From: Ruminococcus sp.
GTDB lineage: Bacteria; Bacillota; Clostridia; Oscillospirales; Ruminococcaceae
DNA: 64,000 bases
Reading direction: 5' to 3'
Assembly: GCA_015066935.1 (NCBI GenBank)
Contig: SVNK01000002.1
Location: 124,001-188,000, forward strand
The notes beneath the pieces were generated by a model that did not search any database, was not told the DNA's origin, and saw nothing but the letters and a program-made list of their open reading frames with translations. The position numbers and the translations under genes are program-made. This document shows positions 1 to 8,766 of this stretch, one piece after another; position 1 is the first letter of the stretch, and every line of letters begins with the position of its first letter.

Positions 1-1600
1 TTTCTTCGGGTAGCTTATCGGGAAGAATACCGTCGAACTCCTTCTGTGTAGTATAGAACGCTGTACGAATCATGCGGTTGTACACATTTGAAAGAAGCAG
101 ACCGTCCTTTACAACGGGATCGGTATCATCGGGCTTAGCGTCGGGGTTGTAGGGCTTCGGCATGAAGCTTACGGAACGCTGTCCGAGTCCGAGTCCGAGC
201 CAATGCATACGGAGCTGCTCAGGAGTGTAGTGATTAAGCAGGTCGTCAGCCATCGGAGGCTTTACAGCTCCTGAGCTTGAAGCCTTCTTATCAAGGAAAA
301 GAATGTGGTGGTTTGCAACGATTACAGGCATCTGAAGCTCACCATTATCGGGGGAAGCGGTCTTTTCAGCATTTTCCTGCTGTGCGATCCACATTGCAGG
401 CTCAGCGATGCCATAGAAGTAGATATTGTCCTGACCGATAAACTGGTAGACTGTTGAATCCTTGCTGCACCAGTATTTTTTCCAATCGTCACGGTCTGCA
501 CCTGTCTGTTCAAGGTAAGTCTGTGTGAACGAAATCGGTGCCCAGAGCGACTCAGGCCATACCCAGACGGTCAGAGGGTCCTCACCTTCAAGCACAGGTG
601 CGGGAACTCCCCACTCGATATTGCCTGTAAGTCTGAACGGTACAAGAGTTTTTCCTGTACGGTAGCGTATACCGTTGTCAGCGAGTATGCGGCAAGCCTC
701 GTCGCAGTCGGAGAGTGTTGAGAATTCGATTGTAAACGAGGGCTTTTTAGGTTCCTCTATATAGTTATGCTGAGGCATTGATGATCTGAGTTCGCTGTAC
801 TTTTCCTCGAATTCACGCTTAACGTAGATTACGGGTGGTTTGAGGAATTCAGAAATTGTCTTCCATACGACGGGACGGATGTCCTTACGTTTACGAAGCT
901 CTTCAATCCAGTCCTGAAGGAGCTTTTCGTAGTCACGGAGCTTGAAATACCAGTTCGTGACAGGCTTCATGGACGGTGTTTCGCCTGTGAGAGTGCTGAC
1001 GGGATTCAGAAGGTTCTCAGGCATATACTGATGACCGAGGTCACATTCGTCGGCATAGCCCTTTTCGGACGTACATCCCTCTACGGGACACTTGCCCACA
1101 ACCTGACGGCCGTTAAGGAAGACGCCTGCTTTTTCGTCGAAGAACTGCATAGTACTGATTTTGTTAAGCTGCCCCTTTTTGTAGAGGGAACTGATGAACC
1201 AGTCTGTTACTTCGGCATGGATTTCCTTGGAACGGTCGAGTCCCGAAGCTGCAAAGAGATTCGGTGAAATTCCGTATGAACCGAGGGTATTTTTCTGTTT
1301 TTCGTGATTGCTTCTTACGAAGTCCTCAAGGGAGCCTTGAAACTCTCCCTTTTCGACCTTGACTCTCCAGCCTTCAGCAATGGGAGAACCGTAGCAGTCT
1401 GTACCGCTTACAAAAATAACATTTTCCTTACCGATTCTGTCACGCAGAAAACGAGCGTAGGTATCGGCGAAAACGAGCATTCCTCCGACGTGACCGAAGT
1501 GAAGCTCCTTGTTTCCGTAGGGCATACCGCCCGTTACAACGGCACGCTTCGGAAACTGCGGACGTGGTATTTCAAAATTCTTATTATTCTTATCTGACAT
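1..1600 (-). CDS. metG: Methionyl-tRNA synthetase-like protein (3' end outside window)
   Basis: Class I aminoacyl-tRNA synthetase that would charge tRNA-Met in the cytoplasm. The start ATG (1598-1600) follows a GAAGGT ribosome site 15 nt after gltX, so the two are probably co-transcribed. Visible motifs are the HIGH equivalent HFGHVGG near residue 35, a zinc knuckle with CPVEGC and ECDLGH, the MetRS core stretch WGVPAP, and WVWPESLWAPISF where MetRS normally has the YVWFDAP block. The KMSKS loop is replaced by KKASSSG (about 269-289), so this is a divergent, clostridial-type MetRS. The C-terminus runs off the left edge. The family call is firm; that it is the housekeeping enzyme is inferred. 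Confidence 0.85.
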   Translation of the reverse strand, partial: MSDKNNKNFEIPRPQFPKRAVVTGGMPYGNKELHFGHVGGMLVFADTYARFLRDRIGKENVIFVSGTDCYGSPIAEGWRVKVEKGEFQGSLEDFVRSNHEKQKNTLGSYGISPNLFAASGLDRSKEIHAEVTDWFISSLYKKGQLNKISTMQFFDEKAGVFLNGRQVVGKCPVEGCTSEKGYADECDLGHQYMPENLLNPVSTLTGETPSMKPVTNWYFKLRDYEKLLQDWIEELRKRKDIRPVVWKTISEFLKPPVIYVKREFEEKYSELRSSMPQHNYIEEPKKPSFTIEFSTLSDCDEACRILADNGIRYRTGKTLVPFRLTGNIEWGVPAPVLEGEDPLTVWVWPESLWAPISFTQTYLEQTGADRDDWKKYWCSKDSTVYQFIGQDNIYFYGIAEPAMWIAQQENAEKTASPDNGELQMPVIVANHHILFLDKKASSSGAVKPPMADDLLNHYTPEQLRMHWLGLGLGQRSVSFMPKPYNPDAKPDDTDPVVKDGLLLSNVYNRMIRTAFYTTQKEFDGILPDKLPEE

Positions 1601-1615
1601 ATCAATTACCTTCTT

Positions 1616-3253
1616 TTAAGCCCATTTTTCAAGTCTGCGGCGGACGATTTCCTCGCCGAGAACGTGGCTTACTTCATGTATATCGGGAGCATTCGCACGT
1701 CCCATAAGAGCTATTCTGAGCATATTTGTTGTGTGAACGATACTTCCCTTGTACTGTTCGGGGTTATTCTTATAGTCTTTCGGCTTAACGGCGAATCCGA
1801 GTTCTTCTGTTATAGCCTTTACCTTATCGAACCATGCAGCGGAATCGTCATTATGGTCGTAGGAGGCAAGGTATCTGCTGAAGAACTCCTTGCGGTCAGC
1901 CTCGCTGATGTCCTCTGGCATAGAATCCTCGGGAGAGAAAGTCTCGTCGTAGTAGAAGCTGAGGAAGCTGCAAGCCTGTTTCCATGTTTCGATGTCCTTA
2001 CGAGGCTTTTTAGCGTTTCTGCCGACATTTACCGCTGCGAGAGTACGCTCGGGATACTTTCTGATAAGCTCGGCAAAAGTGTGGTCGTAGTTTTCACACC
2101 ACGACGACCATTTATCGAAGATTTCCTGTGCGGACATCTTGCCGATAACGTCCTTTGAAATATTTCTGAGCTTGTCGAGGTCCACAAGAGCACCTGAAAT
2201 CGACATTTTGGATATTGAGTAGGGGAATTCACGATAATCTGCGTCGGGATTAGCGATGCGCCACTCCTCGTAATTTGAGTTGAGAAGTGTAAGGAGGAAT
2301 TCCCAGATTGCGTCGGGACTGATACCCTCCTGCTGATAATATGCAAGTGCGAGTTCGGGGTCCTTTCTCTTTGAGAGCTTACGCTTTGAGCCGTCCTCGA
2401 TTTTCATGAGGGTAGCTGTATGGCAGTAAATCGGCTGATTCCAGCCGAGAACGCTGAACAGTTCAACGTGCATGGGGAGAGAAGAAATCCACTCCTCACC
2501 TCTGATGACGTGAGTTGAACGCATAAGATGGTCGTCCACAACATGAGCGAAATGGTAAGTGGGAATACCGTCGCTCTTGAGGAGAACGAAGTCCATATTG
2601 TTGCGGGGCATTTCAAGTTTTCCTCTTACGGCATCCTCGACGGAAATATACTCGTCTGTCTGCACTCCCTTGTAACGGAGAACCCACTCCATACCGGCAG
2701 CCATATTGGCTTCGATCTGCTCTATAGTGAGACTGCGGCTCTTTTCGGCGTATTTACCGTAGATACCGGGGTTTTCCTTGTTGGCGGTCTGCTGTTCACG
2801 GATTGCGTCGATTTCGTCTGCTGTAAGGAAACAGGGGTAAGCGAGTCCCATCTGCACAAGCTGCTTTGCAAAAACATGATATATGTCACGTCTCTGACGC
2901 TGACGATAAGGTCCGTAATTACCGTTATCGCCGTCAGCAACAGCACCCTCGTCGAAATTTATACCGAAATAATCCATTGCGTTAATCAGAGTCTCAACGG
3001 CTCCCTCAACTTCACGCTTGTTGTCGGTATCCTCGATTCTGAGGTAGAAAACACCGCCTGACTGGTGTGCAACACGCTCTCCGATGAGAGCATTATATAA
3101 ATTTCCGAGATGAACAAAGCCCGTCGGACTTGGACCGATACGTGTTACGCATGCTCCGTCGGGAAGCTCACGCTGCGGAAAACGCTTTTCCACATCCTCG
3201 GGAGAACTTTTTACATCGGGAAAGAGAAGATCTGCAAGTTTTGAATTATCCAT
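1616..3253 (-). CDS. gltX: Glutamyl-tRNA synthetase
   Basis: Charges tRNA-Glu (possibly also tRNA-Gln, which clostridia then amidate). The 545-residue length is usual. The N-terminal Rossmann fold has the HIGH region RIGPSPTGFVHLGNLYNAL and the KMSKS-type loop KRKLSKRKDPE near residue 300, followed by a helical anticodon-binding half ending in an all-helical tail. It starts at the ATG at 3251-3253 and has a consensus promoter directly upstream. It is the first gene of a minus-strand pair with metG (15 nt apart). Confidence 0.96.
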   Translation of the reverse strand: MDNSKLADLLFPDVKSSPEDVEKRFPQRELPDGACVTRIGPSPTGFVHLGNLYNALIGERVAHQSGGVFYLRIEDTDNKREVEGAVETLINAMDYFGINFDEGAVADGDNGNYGPYRQRQRRDIYHVFAKQLVQMGLAYPCFLTADEIDAIREQQTANKENPGIYGKYAEKSRSLTIEQIEANMAAGMEWVLRYKGVQTDEYISVEDAVRGKLEMPRNNMDFVLLKSDGIPTYHFAHVVDDHLMRSTHVIRGEEWISSLPMHVELFSVLGWNQPIYCHTATLMKIEDGSKRKLSKRKDPELALAYYQQEGISPDAIWEFLLTLLNSNYEEWRIANPDADYREFPYSISKMSISGALVDLDKLRNISKDVIGKMSAQEIFDKWSSWCENYDHTFAELIRKYPERTLAAVNVGRNAKKPRKDIETWKQACSFLSFYYDETFSPEDSMPEDISEADRKEFFSRYLASYDHNDDSAAWFDKVKAITEELGFAVKPKDYKNNPEQYKGSIVHTTNMLRIALMGRANAPDIHEVSHVLGEEIVRRRLEKWA

Positions 3254-3301
3254 GTAAATTCATCCTTTTCTATCTGGCTACAGCCGAAAATTTTACATAA
3301 T

Positions 3302-3330
3302 ATTATATCATGGATACCGTTTTTTGTCAA
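3302..3330 (-). promoter_or_regulatory. Sigma-A promoter of gltX-metG
   Basis: On the minus strand TTGACA (3325-3330) and TATAAT (3302-3307) are separated by exactly 17 bp, about 50 bp before the gltX start. The leader is too short for a T-box, and I see no T-box sequence. Confidence 0.85.
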
Positions 3331-3382
3331 TAGCCCGTAAAGCGGTAAGTCGGGATTAGTGCGGTGGAGCAATAAAATAAGG

Positions 3383-3411
3383 TTGCATTTATTGAGATGA
3401 TGTGGTATACT
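3383..3411 (+). promoter_or_regulatory. Sigma-A promoter of the FHA/FtsW/PBP operon
   Basis: TTGCAT (3383-3388), 17 bp, TATACT (3406-3411), 25 bp before the first start codon. It is divergent from the gltX promoter. Confidence 0.75.
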
Positions 3412-3435
3412 ACAAGTAGTTAGGAGGTATTGCTG

Positions 3436-3855
3436 ATGGATACGCTTAATCTTGTATTGTGTGCAGTTTCGGCTGCGGCACTTGATTTATGTGCATTTGT
3501 GATGATTCTCACGGCATATGCCGACAGAAGAACGTGTCGGAAGCAGTGGGAGAAGATTACAGGAAATATGGAGCTTGCGGAACAGGGGATGACGTATCCG
3601 CTTAACTGTGACGAGATACTTATAGGACGTCATGCTTCAGCAGACATACGGCTTCCTGATATATCCGTATCACGCTATCATGCGATGCTTACTGTCAGCG
3701 ATGGTGTGTGGACTATAAGGGACATGGGTTCGAAATCGGGTATATATGTAAACGGCAATCTTGTGAAGGAGGCAGTTCTGCGTGAAAACGACATGATAAA
3801 CATAGGAATCCGCCGTCTTGTTTTCAGAAGGAGGAGGGATAAACGTGATCGCTAA
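3436..3855 (+). CDS. Membrane-anchored FHA-domain protein
   Basis: FHA domains bind phosphothreonine peptides, so this 139-residue protein probably recruits a phosphorylated partner to the cell-wall machinery encoded next to it. It has an N-terminal membrane helix (about residues 3-28), then an FHA fold with IGRHASADIRLPD, SVSRYHAML and the loop GSKSGIYVNG. ATG 3436 is chosen over an upstream TTG because TAGGAGGT lies 7 nt before it. It overlaps the next gene. The order FHA-SEDS-PBP recalls actinobacterial fhaB-rodA-pbpA loci; no Ser/Thr kinase gene is present here. Confidence 0.85.
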   Translation: MDTLNLVLCAVSAAALDLCAFVMILTAYADRRTCRKQWEKITGNMELAEQGMTYPLNCDEILIGRHASADIRLPDISVSRYHAMLTVSDGVWTIRDMGSKSGIYVNGNLVKEAVLRENDMINIGIRRLVFRRRRDKRDR

Positions 3856-5134
3856 TCCGGTTTCTTATGTATTTTCATGCTTATTTGTAGTTCTGGCTCA
3901 CGGGGCGATGCTTGTAAACGTATTCATCAACGGCAGCTACACCGGAATGGGAACGATAGTACTGCTTGCATCAGCAGTTTTTATTCTTGATATTGCATAT
4001 TTTATTGCAATGCCGTTTTTCAGGCAGAGCAGTTATTCTGTTGATTTTCTGTTGATTCTGATACTGAATATGAGTGTGATATTTCAGTCGTCATTTGGTG
4101 GAATACACTTTGCGGTGAAGCACTATATTACGGTTATAGCAGCGTTGATTGCCTGCAGATTCGGTTATATTCTGTGTCGGAGCCATAACGGTATCCAGAG
4201 CAGGCGAAAACAGATATATATAGTGATATTAATACTTTTTGCTGTGATTTTCACACTGACAGGAAGCAGGAGTATGTGGATTTCATTCGGGTCTGTATCA
4301 ATTCAGCCGTCTGAGTTCATCAAGCCGCTGTTTGTGCTTGCGTGTGCGACGTCGGTAACGGAACAGCAGAAAAAGCATAAAATACTCTGTTTTAATGTTG
4401 TGTACGAGAATATAGCGCTTTTCGGACTTATGGTTATGATTTTCGTAGTGCAGTGGTGGTGCAGGGACCTTGGAAGTCTGCCGACGTTTATCGGAATCTA
4501 TATATGCGGATTCCTTCTCAGGATATGCTATCCCAGAGCGAAGTTCTCAAAAAAGACTTTTGTTGCGGCAGGAATAGTGCTTCTTGCAACAGCGGTTGCA
4601 GCTTTCATGTATGCACCTTCATATGTTCAGGACAGACTTCATGTGGATATATGGAGTGATACTGACGGAAGCGGTTATCAGCAGTCACGTGCACTGATAG
4701 GAATAGCCAACGGAGGCTGGTTCGGTGTTGGTCCGGGACATGGCAGACTTTGTGAGGTATTTGCTCACGATAATGACATTGTTTTTGCGACGGTTTGTGA
4801 GGAATGGGGACTTCTCTATGCACTTATGATGATATGTGTGATTCTGATTACACTTGCAATTCCGCTGATTAATTCGCCTCGTTCATATTTTCACGGAACA
4901 ATAGCTGCGGGAGTATGTGCAGCATTTACAGTGCAGATGGCACTGAATATTTTTGGTTCATGCAACATGATACCGTTTACGGGAGTAACAATTCCGTTCA
5001 TATCGACAGGAGGAAGTTCGATGGCAGTAAGCGGTTTCATGACAGGAATGCTGATTGCCGGTCAGTCACCGGATCTGGGAGAGAGACACGGCACAACGAA
5101 GAAACTTCCGTCAGGAGGGAGGCGAGTGCATTGA
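3845..5134 (+). CDS. FtsW/RodA/SpoVE-family (SEDS) glycosyltransferase
   Basis: Polytopic SEDS protein that polymerises lipid II into glycan strands and works with a cognate class B PBP, here the next gene. The 429-residue protein has about ten membrane helices. SEDS landmarks are VQWWCRDLGS (catalytic Asp region), SRALIGIANGGWFGVGPG, CEEWG, and the C-terminal NMIPFTGVTIPFISTGGSS. GTG 3845 is preferred: AGGAGG sits 9-10 nt upstream, inside the end of the FHA gene. Whether it acts in elongation (RodA) or division/sporulation (FtsW/SpoVE) cannot be told from sequence. Confidence 0.9.
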   Translation: MIANPVSYVFSCLFVVLAHGAMLVNVFINGSYTGMGTIVLLASAVFILDIAYFIAMPFFRQSSYSVDFLLILILNMSVIFQSSFGGIHFAVKHYITVIAALIACRFGYILCRSHNGIQSRRKQIYIVILILFAVIFTLTGSRSMWISFGSVSIQPSEFIKPLFVLACATSVTEQQKKHKILCFNVVYENIALFGLMVMIFVVQWWCRDLGSLPTFIGIYICGFLLRICYPRAKFSKKTFVAAGIVLLATAVAAFMYAPSYVQDRLHVDIWSDTDGSGYQQSRALIGIANGGWFGVGPGHGRLCEVFAHDNDIVFATVCEEWGLLYALMMICVILITLAIPLINSPRSYFHGTIAAGVCAAFTVQMALNIFGSCNMIPFTGVTIPFISTGGSSMAVSGFMTGMLIAGQSPDLGERHGTTKKLPSGGRRVH

Positions 5135-6501
5135 AAAGCATAAGAAGATGTCAGCGTGTAATCAGCATTGTGATACTGTTTTTTATTGTGGGAATGGCAG
5201 GACTTGTAATAAAGATTCAGCGTGAGTCTCCGTATTACATGATGAATTCAGACAGCCATGAACTCGGAAAGGTATATGACAGAAACGGCGAGGTGCTCTT
5301 CGACGGAACTTCCGGGGATACCGGAACAGAAAAAAAGCCCGATAATTATTTTATTGACATCGGAAACCTTATCGGTGACGACAAGGGGCAGATGACAAAT
5401 ACCCTCGTAGCGAGAAATATTGAGAAGCTTAACAATTACAGCTTTTCGGGGGGACTTGTTGCCGACGGCGGAAATGCTGCAATCTACACTACACTTGACC
5501 ACAAGGCGAACCGTGCTGTATACGATGCATTCTGCGGAAACAAGGGATGTGCGGTTGCTTACAATTACAAGACGGGAGAGATTCTTATCTGTACAAGTCT
5601 GCCGTCGATTGATGTGAACATGGGTTATGCGGATATAGACTCGCTTGAATCGGGAACTCTTATTTCAAAAGTAATGTACAGAACTGTTCCCGGATCGACG
5701 CAGAAGGTATCTACCGTAATTGCGGCACTTGAAATCCTCGGAGCAGACAGACTTTTTGCGAAATCGTATACCTGTACGGGAAAATACACTAACAAAAACG
5801 GTGATGTAATTGACTGCCACGAGATATACGGTCATGGAGAAATGACGCTCCAGCAGGCTGTTGAGAAAAGCTGCAATCCGTATTTTGCGCAGCTGATTGA
5901 GGATAGTGACATATCGCTGGACGACCTTATGGAGGTGTATGAAAAGCTTGGATATGCACTGAACGGCGATGAGGTTGACTATATTGATATTGACGGAATC
6001 GACTGCGAAAAGGCATCGACGACCCTTACGGATTCGGGAGACTTCCAGACGCAGTGGGGATGTATCGGTCAGGGAGATACACTTGTAAGTCCGATGCAGC
6101 TCATGATGTGGCAGAGTGCGATTGCCAACGGTTCGGGAAAAATGACCATGCCGTATCTGATTTCAAAGGTGACGGATGTTAAGGGTAAAGTTACGGAGGA
6201 AGGTGAAAAGGAGTTCAGCAAGAGACTTTTTTCGGCAGAGACGGCAAGAGTCGTGAAACAGATACTCCTCACCAACGGAACGAATAATTATGAGACTCTC
6301 ATAAGCGGATACAGACTTGGAATAAAAAGCGGTACGGCACAGGTAAGTCATGGTGAGAAGGAAAACTCTCTGCTAACGGGATTTGTGAACGATGCTGAAC
6401 TGCCGATAGCATTCTGTGTCGTTCTTGAGGACAGAAACAGTACTCAGCTGAAGCCTGAGCAGATTGTAAAAGTAATGCTTGACTCTTTATCAAAGAAGTG
6501 A
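5131..6501 (+). CDS. Class B penicillin-binding protein (transpeptidase)
   Basis: Peptidoglycan cross-linking enzyme, 456 residues, with one N-terminal membrane helix (about 10-28). The catalytic triad of motifs is complete: S199-TQK, S257-CN, and K409-SG, a variant of the usual KTG. The TTG start at 5131 overlaps the ftsW stop (TTGA) and follows AGGAGGG, so translation is probably coupled. An upstream GTG in the same frame lies deep inside ftsW and is rejected. The N-terminal non-catalytic part is short, as in B. subtilis PbpA/actinobacterial PbpA. Confidence 0.92.
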   Translation: MKSIRRCQRVISIVILFFIVGMAGLVIKIQRESPYYMMNSDSHELGKVYDRNGEVLFDGTSGDTGTEKKPDNYFIDIGNLIGDDKGQMTNTLVARNIEKLNNYSFSGGLVADGGNAAIYTTLDHKANRAVYDAFCGNKGCAVAYNYKTGEILICTSLPSIDVNMGYADIDSLESGTLISKVMYRTVPGSTQKVSTVIAALEILGADRLFAKSYTCTGKYTNKNGDVIDCHEIYGHGEMTLQQAVEKSCNPYFAQLIEDSDISLDDLMEVYEKLGYALNGDEVDYIDIDGIDCEKASTTLTDSGDFQTQWGCIGQGDTLVSPMQLMMWQSAIANGSGKMTMPYLISKVTDVKGKVTEEGEKEFSKRLFSAETARVVKQILLTNGTNNYETLISGYRLGIKSGTAQVSHGEKENSLLTGFVNDAELPIAFCVVLEDRNSTQLKPEQIVKVMLDSLSKK

Positions 6502-6567
6502 TTTGGCAGAAATAGACAAAAGTGCGATGGGATTTTTTGTATAAACAACGAATTTGACCAAAATCAC

Positions 6568-6596
6568 TTGTAAATTAGTTATAAATATGATATACT
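6568..6596 (+). promoter_or_regulatory. Sigma-A promoter of hpf
   Basis: TTGTAA (6568-6573), 17 bp, TATACT (6591-6596), giving a 5' leader of about 50 nt. Confidence 0.7.
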
Positions 6597-6653
6597 ATAG
6601 CTATAACATTAAAGCTCATGCAATTGAAGTGTGAGCCTTAAAGGAGGACTTCT

Positions 6654-7181
6654 ATGAAAACTACTATTACAGCTAAGAAAATGCAGATCCCACAGAATTT
6701 CACTGAATATGCCGAATCAAGAATCAACGCAAAGCTCAGCAAGTTCTTCGGTGACGAGGCCGATGCGAAAATTGTGATTTCAGAGATTAAGAATCAGATC
6801 ATTCTTGAGCTTACCGTAAAATACAACAGCATTATTTTCCGTGCAGAGAGAACGGCTGTTGACAAGAATGACGCTCTTGATGACGCTATAGATAAGATTA
6901 TCCGCCAGATCCGCAAGAACAAGACGAAGATTGAGAAGCGTCTCAAGGATACAGCGTTCATTGATTCTTTCGCAGAGCCTGTTGACGAACAGATTGATTA
7001 TGAGGTAATCAAGCACAAGAAGTTCAAGATGAGACCCATGGATATTGAGGAGGCTATTCTGCAGATGAATATGCTCGGACACAGCTTCTTCATGTTTACA
7101 AATGCCGAAACAGGCGAAATAAATGTGGTTTACAAGAGAGAAGAAGGCAACTACGCCGTTCTTGAACCCGAAAACGACTAA
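6654..7181 (+). CDS. hpf: Ribosome hibernation promoting factor, long form
   Basis: Binds the 30S decoding centre in stationary phase and dimerises 70S ribosomes to 100S particles. The 175 residues show an N-terminal beta-alpha-beta YfiA/HPF domain (about 1-100, basic helix IRQIRKNKTKIEKRL), a linker, and the C-terminal dimerisation domain with VIKHKKFKMRPMD and MLGHSFFMFTNAETGE. The length fits the long form typical of Firmicutes. A ribosome site AAAGGAGG precedes ATG 6654. It is a single-gene unit with its own promoter and downstream hairpin. Confidence 0.95.
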   Translation: MKTTITAKKMQIPQNFTEYAESRINAKLSKFFGDEADAKIVISEIKNQIILELTVKYNSIIFRAERTAVDKNDALDDAIDKIIRQIRKNKTKIEKRLKDTAFIDSFAEPVDEQIDYEVIKHKKFKMRPMDIEEAILQMNMLGHSFFMFTNAETGEINVVYKREEGNYAVLEPEND

Positions 7182-7189
7182 AAACTTTT

Positions 7190-7219
7190 GCGGGACGCTG
7201 TATAACGTCCCGCATTTTT
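7190..7219 (+). terminator. Terminator/attenuator after hpf
   Basis: Perfect 8-bp stem GCGGGACG / CGTCCCGC with an 8-nt loop, then ATTTTTA. It ends only a few bases before the next gene's ribosome site, so it may attenuate rather than fully end transcription. Confidence 0.75.
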
Positions 7220-7230
7220 ATGAGGTGAAT

Positions 7231-7905
7231 ATGATGGATAATAACAAAAAAACAGTAATTGAAAAGAGAATCATGAAGGTTGGCGAAAACCTTAAAAAGA
7301 ACAACATGGAGTTCTACTATGCCGAAACGAAATTGGATGTTGCCGCAATTGTAAAGGGTCTTATTAAGGAAGGTGACGTAATTACTCACGGCGGAAGCGT
7401 ATCAATGCTTGAGTGCGGAGTGAGAGAGCTGATTTCTTCTCCCGAATACAGATATATCGACCGTTCCAAGGCACAGTCTCCCGAAGAAATCAAGCAGGTG
7501 TACAGAGACGCTTTTTCTGCGGATGTATATATTTCGAGTGCAAATGCAATAACCGAGGATGGCGTTCTCTATAATGTGGACGGAAACAGCAACCGCATTG
7601 CAGCCATAGCATTCGGTCCTGATTCTGTAATAATTATTGCAGGGTACAATAAAATTGTCCGTGACCTTGACGAAGCGGAGGTACGTGTCAAGACCGAAGC
7701 TGCACCGCCAAACTGTGTAAGACTTGAATGTCCCACTTACTGTCGTGAAACAGGGGAGTGCGTATCGCTTTCGAAGGCAGGTCATCAGATTTCGGACGGC
7801 TGTTCGGGAGACGGCAGAATCTGCTGCAACTATCTGATTTCAGCCCAGCAGCGTCATAAGGGCAGAATAAAGGTAATTATCGTAGGCGAGGAGCTTGGGT
7901 ATTGA
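7231..7905 (+). CDS. LUD-domain (LutC/YkgG-like) protein
   Basis: 224-residue protein of the lactate-utilisation (DUF162/LUD) superfamily. Seen: a NagB-like core with EGDVITHGGSVSMLE and SSANAITEDGVLYNVDG, ending in a Cys-rich tail with ECPTYC, SDGCSGDGRICCNYL and a final GRIKVIIVGEELG. These are typical of stand-alone LUD proteins in clostridia, whose substrate is not settled. No lutA/lutB partner lies nearby, so a role in lactate oxidation is not supported. The start ATG 7231 follows GAGGTG; an in-frame upstream start lies inside hpf and is rejected. Confidence 0.85.
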   Translation: MMDNNKKTVIEKRIMKVGENLKKNNMEFYYAETKLDVAAIVKGLIKEGDVITHGGSVSMLECGVRELISSPEYRYIDRSKAQSPEEIKQVYRDAFSADVYISSANAITEDGVLYNVDGNSNRIAAIAFGPDSVIIIAGYNKIVRDLDEAEVRVKTEAAPPNCVRLECPTYCRETGECVSLSKAGHQISDGCSGDGRICCNYLISAQQRHKGRIKVIIVGEELGY

Positions 7906-7941
7906 TTTGTGATGTTTCAAGCTATTGAGTTTGATATTATC

Positions 7942-7970
7942 AGCCGCATATCAATGCGGCTTTTTCTTTT
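7942..7970 (+). terminator. Rho-independent terminator after LUD gene
   Basis: AGCCGCAT / ATGCGGCT stem with a 4-nt loop followed by TTTTCTTTTT. Confidence 0.88.
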
Positions 7971-7994
7971 TGTGAAAACAATTGTAAAAAAAAC

Positions 7995-8023
7995 TTGCAT
8001 TTATGTTGGAATTATGTTATTAT
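7995..8023 (+). promoter_or_regulatory. Promoter of the TolQ/TolR-like operon
   Basis: TTGCAT (7995-8000), 17 bp, TATTAT (8018-8023), about 45 bp before the first start. Confidence 0.7.
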
Positions 8024-8070
8024 AGATGTAGCTTGTAAAAAATGTCAGAATAAACTTCGGGAGGTATGCC

Positions 8071-8766
8071 ATGAAGGACTTTCTTTCAGTTATTTTCAGT
8101 AATTTCTGGGGATATGACCTGATCATCTTTATTGCGGCGATAGTCAATGGTTTCTGTCTTGCAAAGCTGATACAATCGGCTGATAAACTGTATGATAAAA
8201 TGCATCTGACGGTTTATGTTCCCGACGGAAGCTCTTCCCGTGAAGAGGCTGACAAGGATATGTCGGTTCTTCGTGAAACCGATATTGTAAATATGCGTAA
8301 CAATACCGGAAAGCTGTACTCTGTTTTCGTAAATATTACGGGAATCTTTCCGCTGCTCGGAATTCTGGGAACTGTTGTATCACTTCTGATGATTATTGAC
8401 GATTCAACATCGGTGCTCGGAAACTTCTATGGTGCGTTGACTTCAACCTTCTGGGGACTTGTCTTCGCAATCGGATTCAAGTTTGCCGACGGTATTGTTT
8501 CAGCCAGAATTGAGGACAACGAAAAGACTGTTGCACTTTATCTTGAACGAAATTACGGCAAAACGAGCGATAATGCAGGAATGTACTCTGCCATGACACA
8601 TGACGCTGTTTCAGCTGCGGTCCGTAGTGACACGGAAATAAAGGAGACTGAAAAAGCAAGCAGTCCTGATGTTCCGGATGTTGACCCTTCGATATTTGAT
8701 CTTGATGATGACACTGTGGACGAGCTTATAAAGACGATCCGCACGGGGGAAAACGGTCATGCATAG
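8071..8766 (+). CDS. MotA/TolQ/ExbB-family ion-channel subunit
   Basis: Integral membrane protein, 231 residues, resembling the channel subunit of Tol/Exb/Mot stator complexes. Three hydrophobic segments are visible: residues about 12-33, 92-114 and 118-142. The last two carry the family signature (GILGTVVSLLMII and GALTSTFWGLVFAIG). An acidic cytoplasmic tail rich in Asp/Glu follows. The start ATG is preceded by GGGAGG. The next gene overlaps by 8 bp and encodes a TolR-like partner, so the pair probably forms a proton- or sodium-driven motor. The driven process is unknown. Confidence 0.8.
   Translation: MKDFLSVIFSNFWGYDLIIFIAAIVNGFCLAKLIQSADKLYDKMHLTVYVPDGSSSREEADKDMSVLRETDIVNMRNNTGKLYSVFVNITGIFPLLGILGTVVSLLMIIDDSTSVLGNFYGALTSTFWGLVFAIGFKFADGIVSARIEDNEKTVALYLERNYGKTSDNAGMYSAMTHDAVSAAVRSDTEIKETEKASSPDVPDVDPSIFDLDDDTVDELIKTIRTGENGHA

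Noticed and set aside
1031..2158. Plus-strand open frames opposite metG and gltX
   Set aside because: Both tRNA synthetases are certain on the minus strand; the plus frames have no domain or ribosome site.
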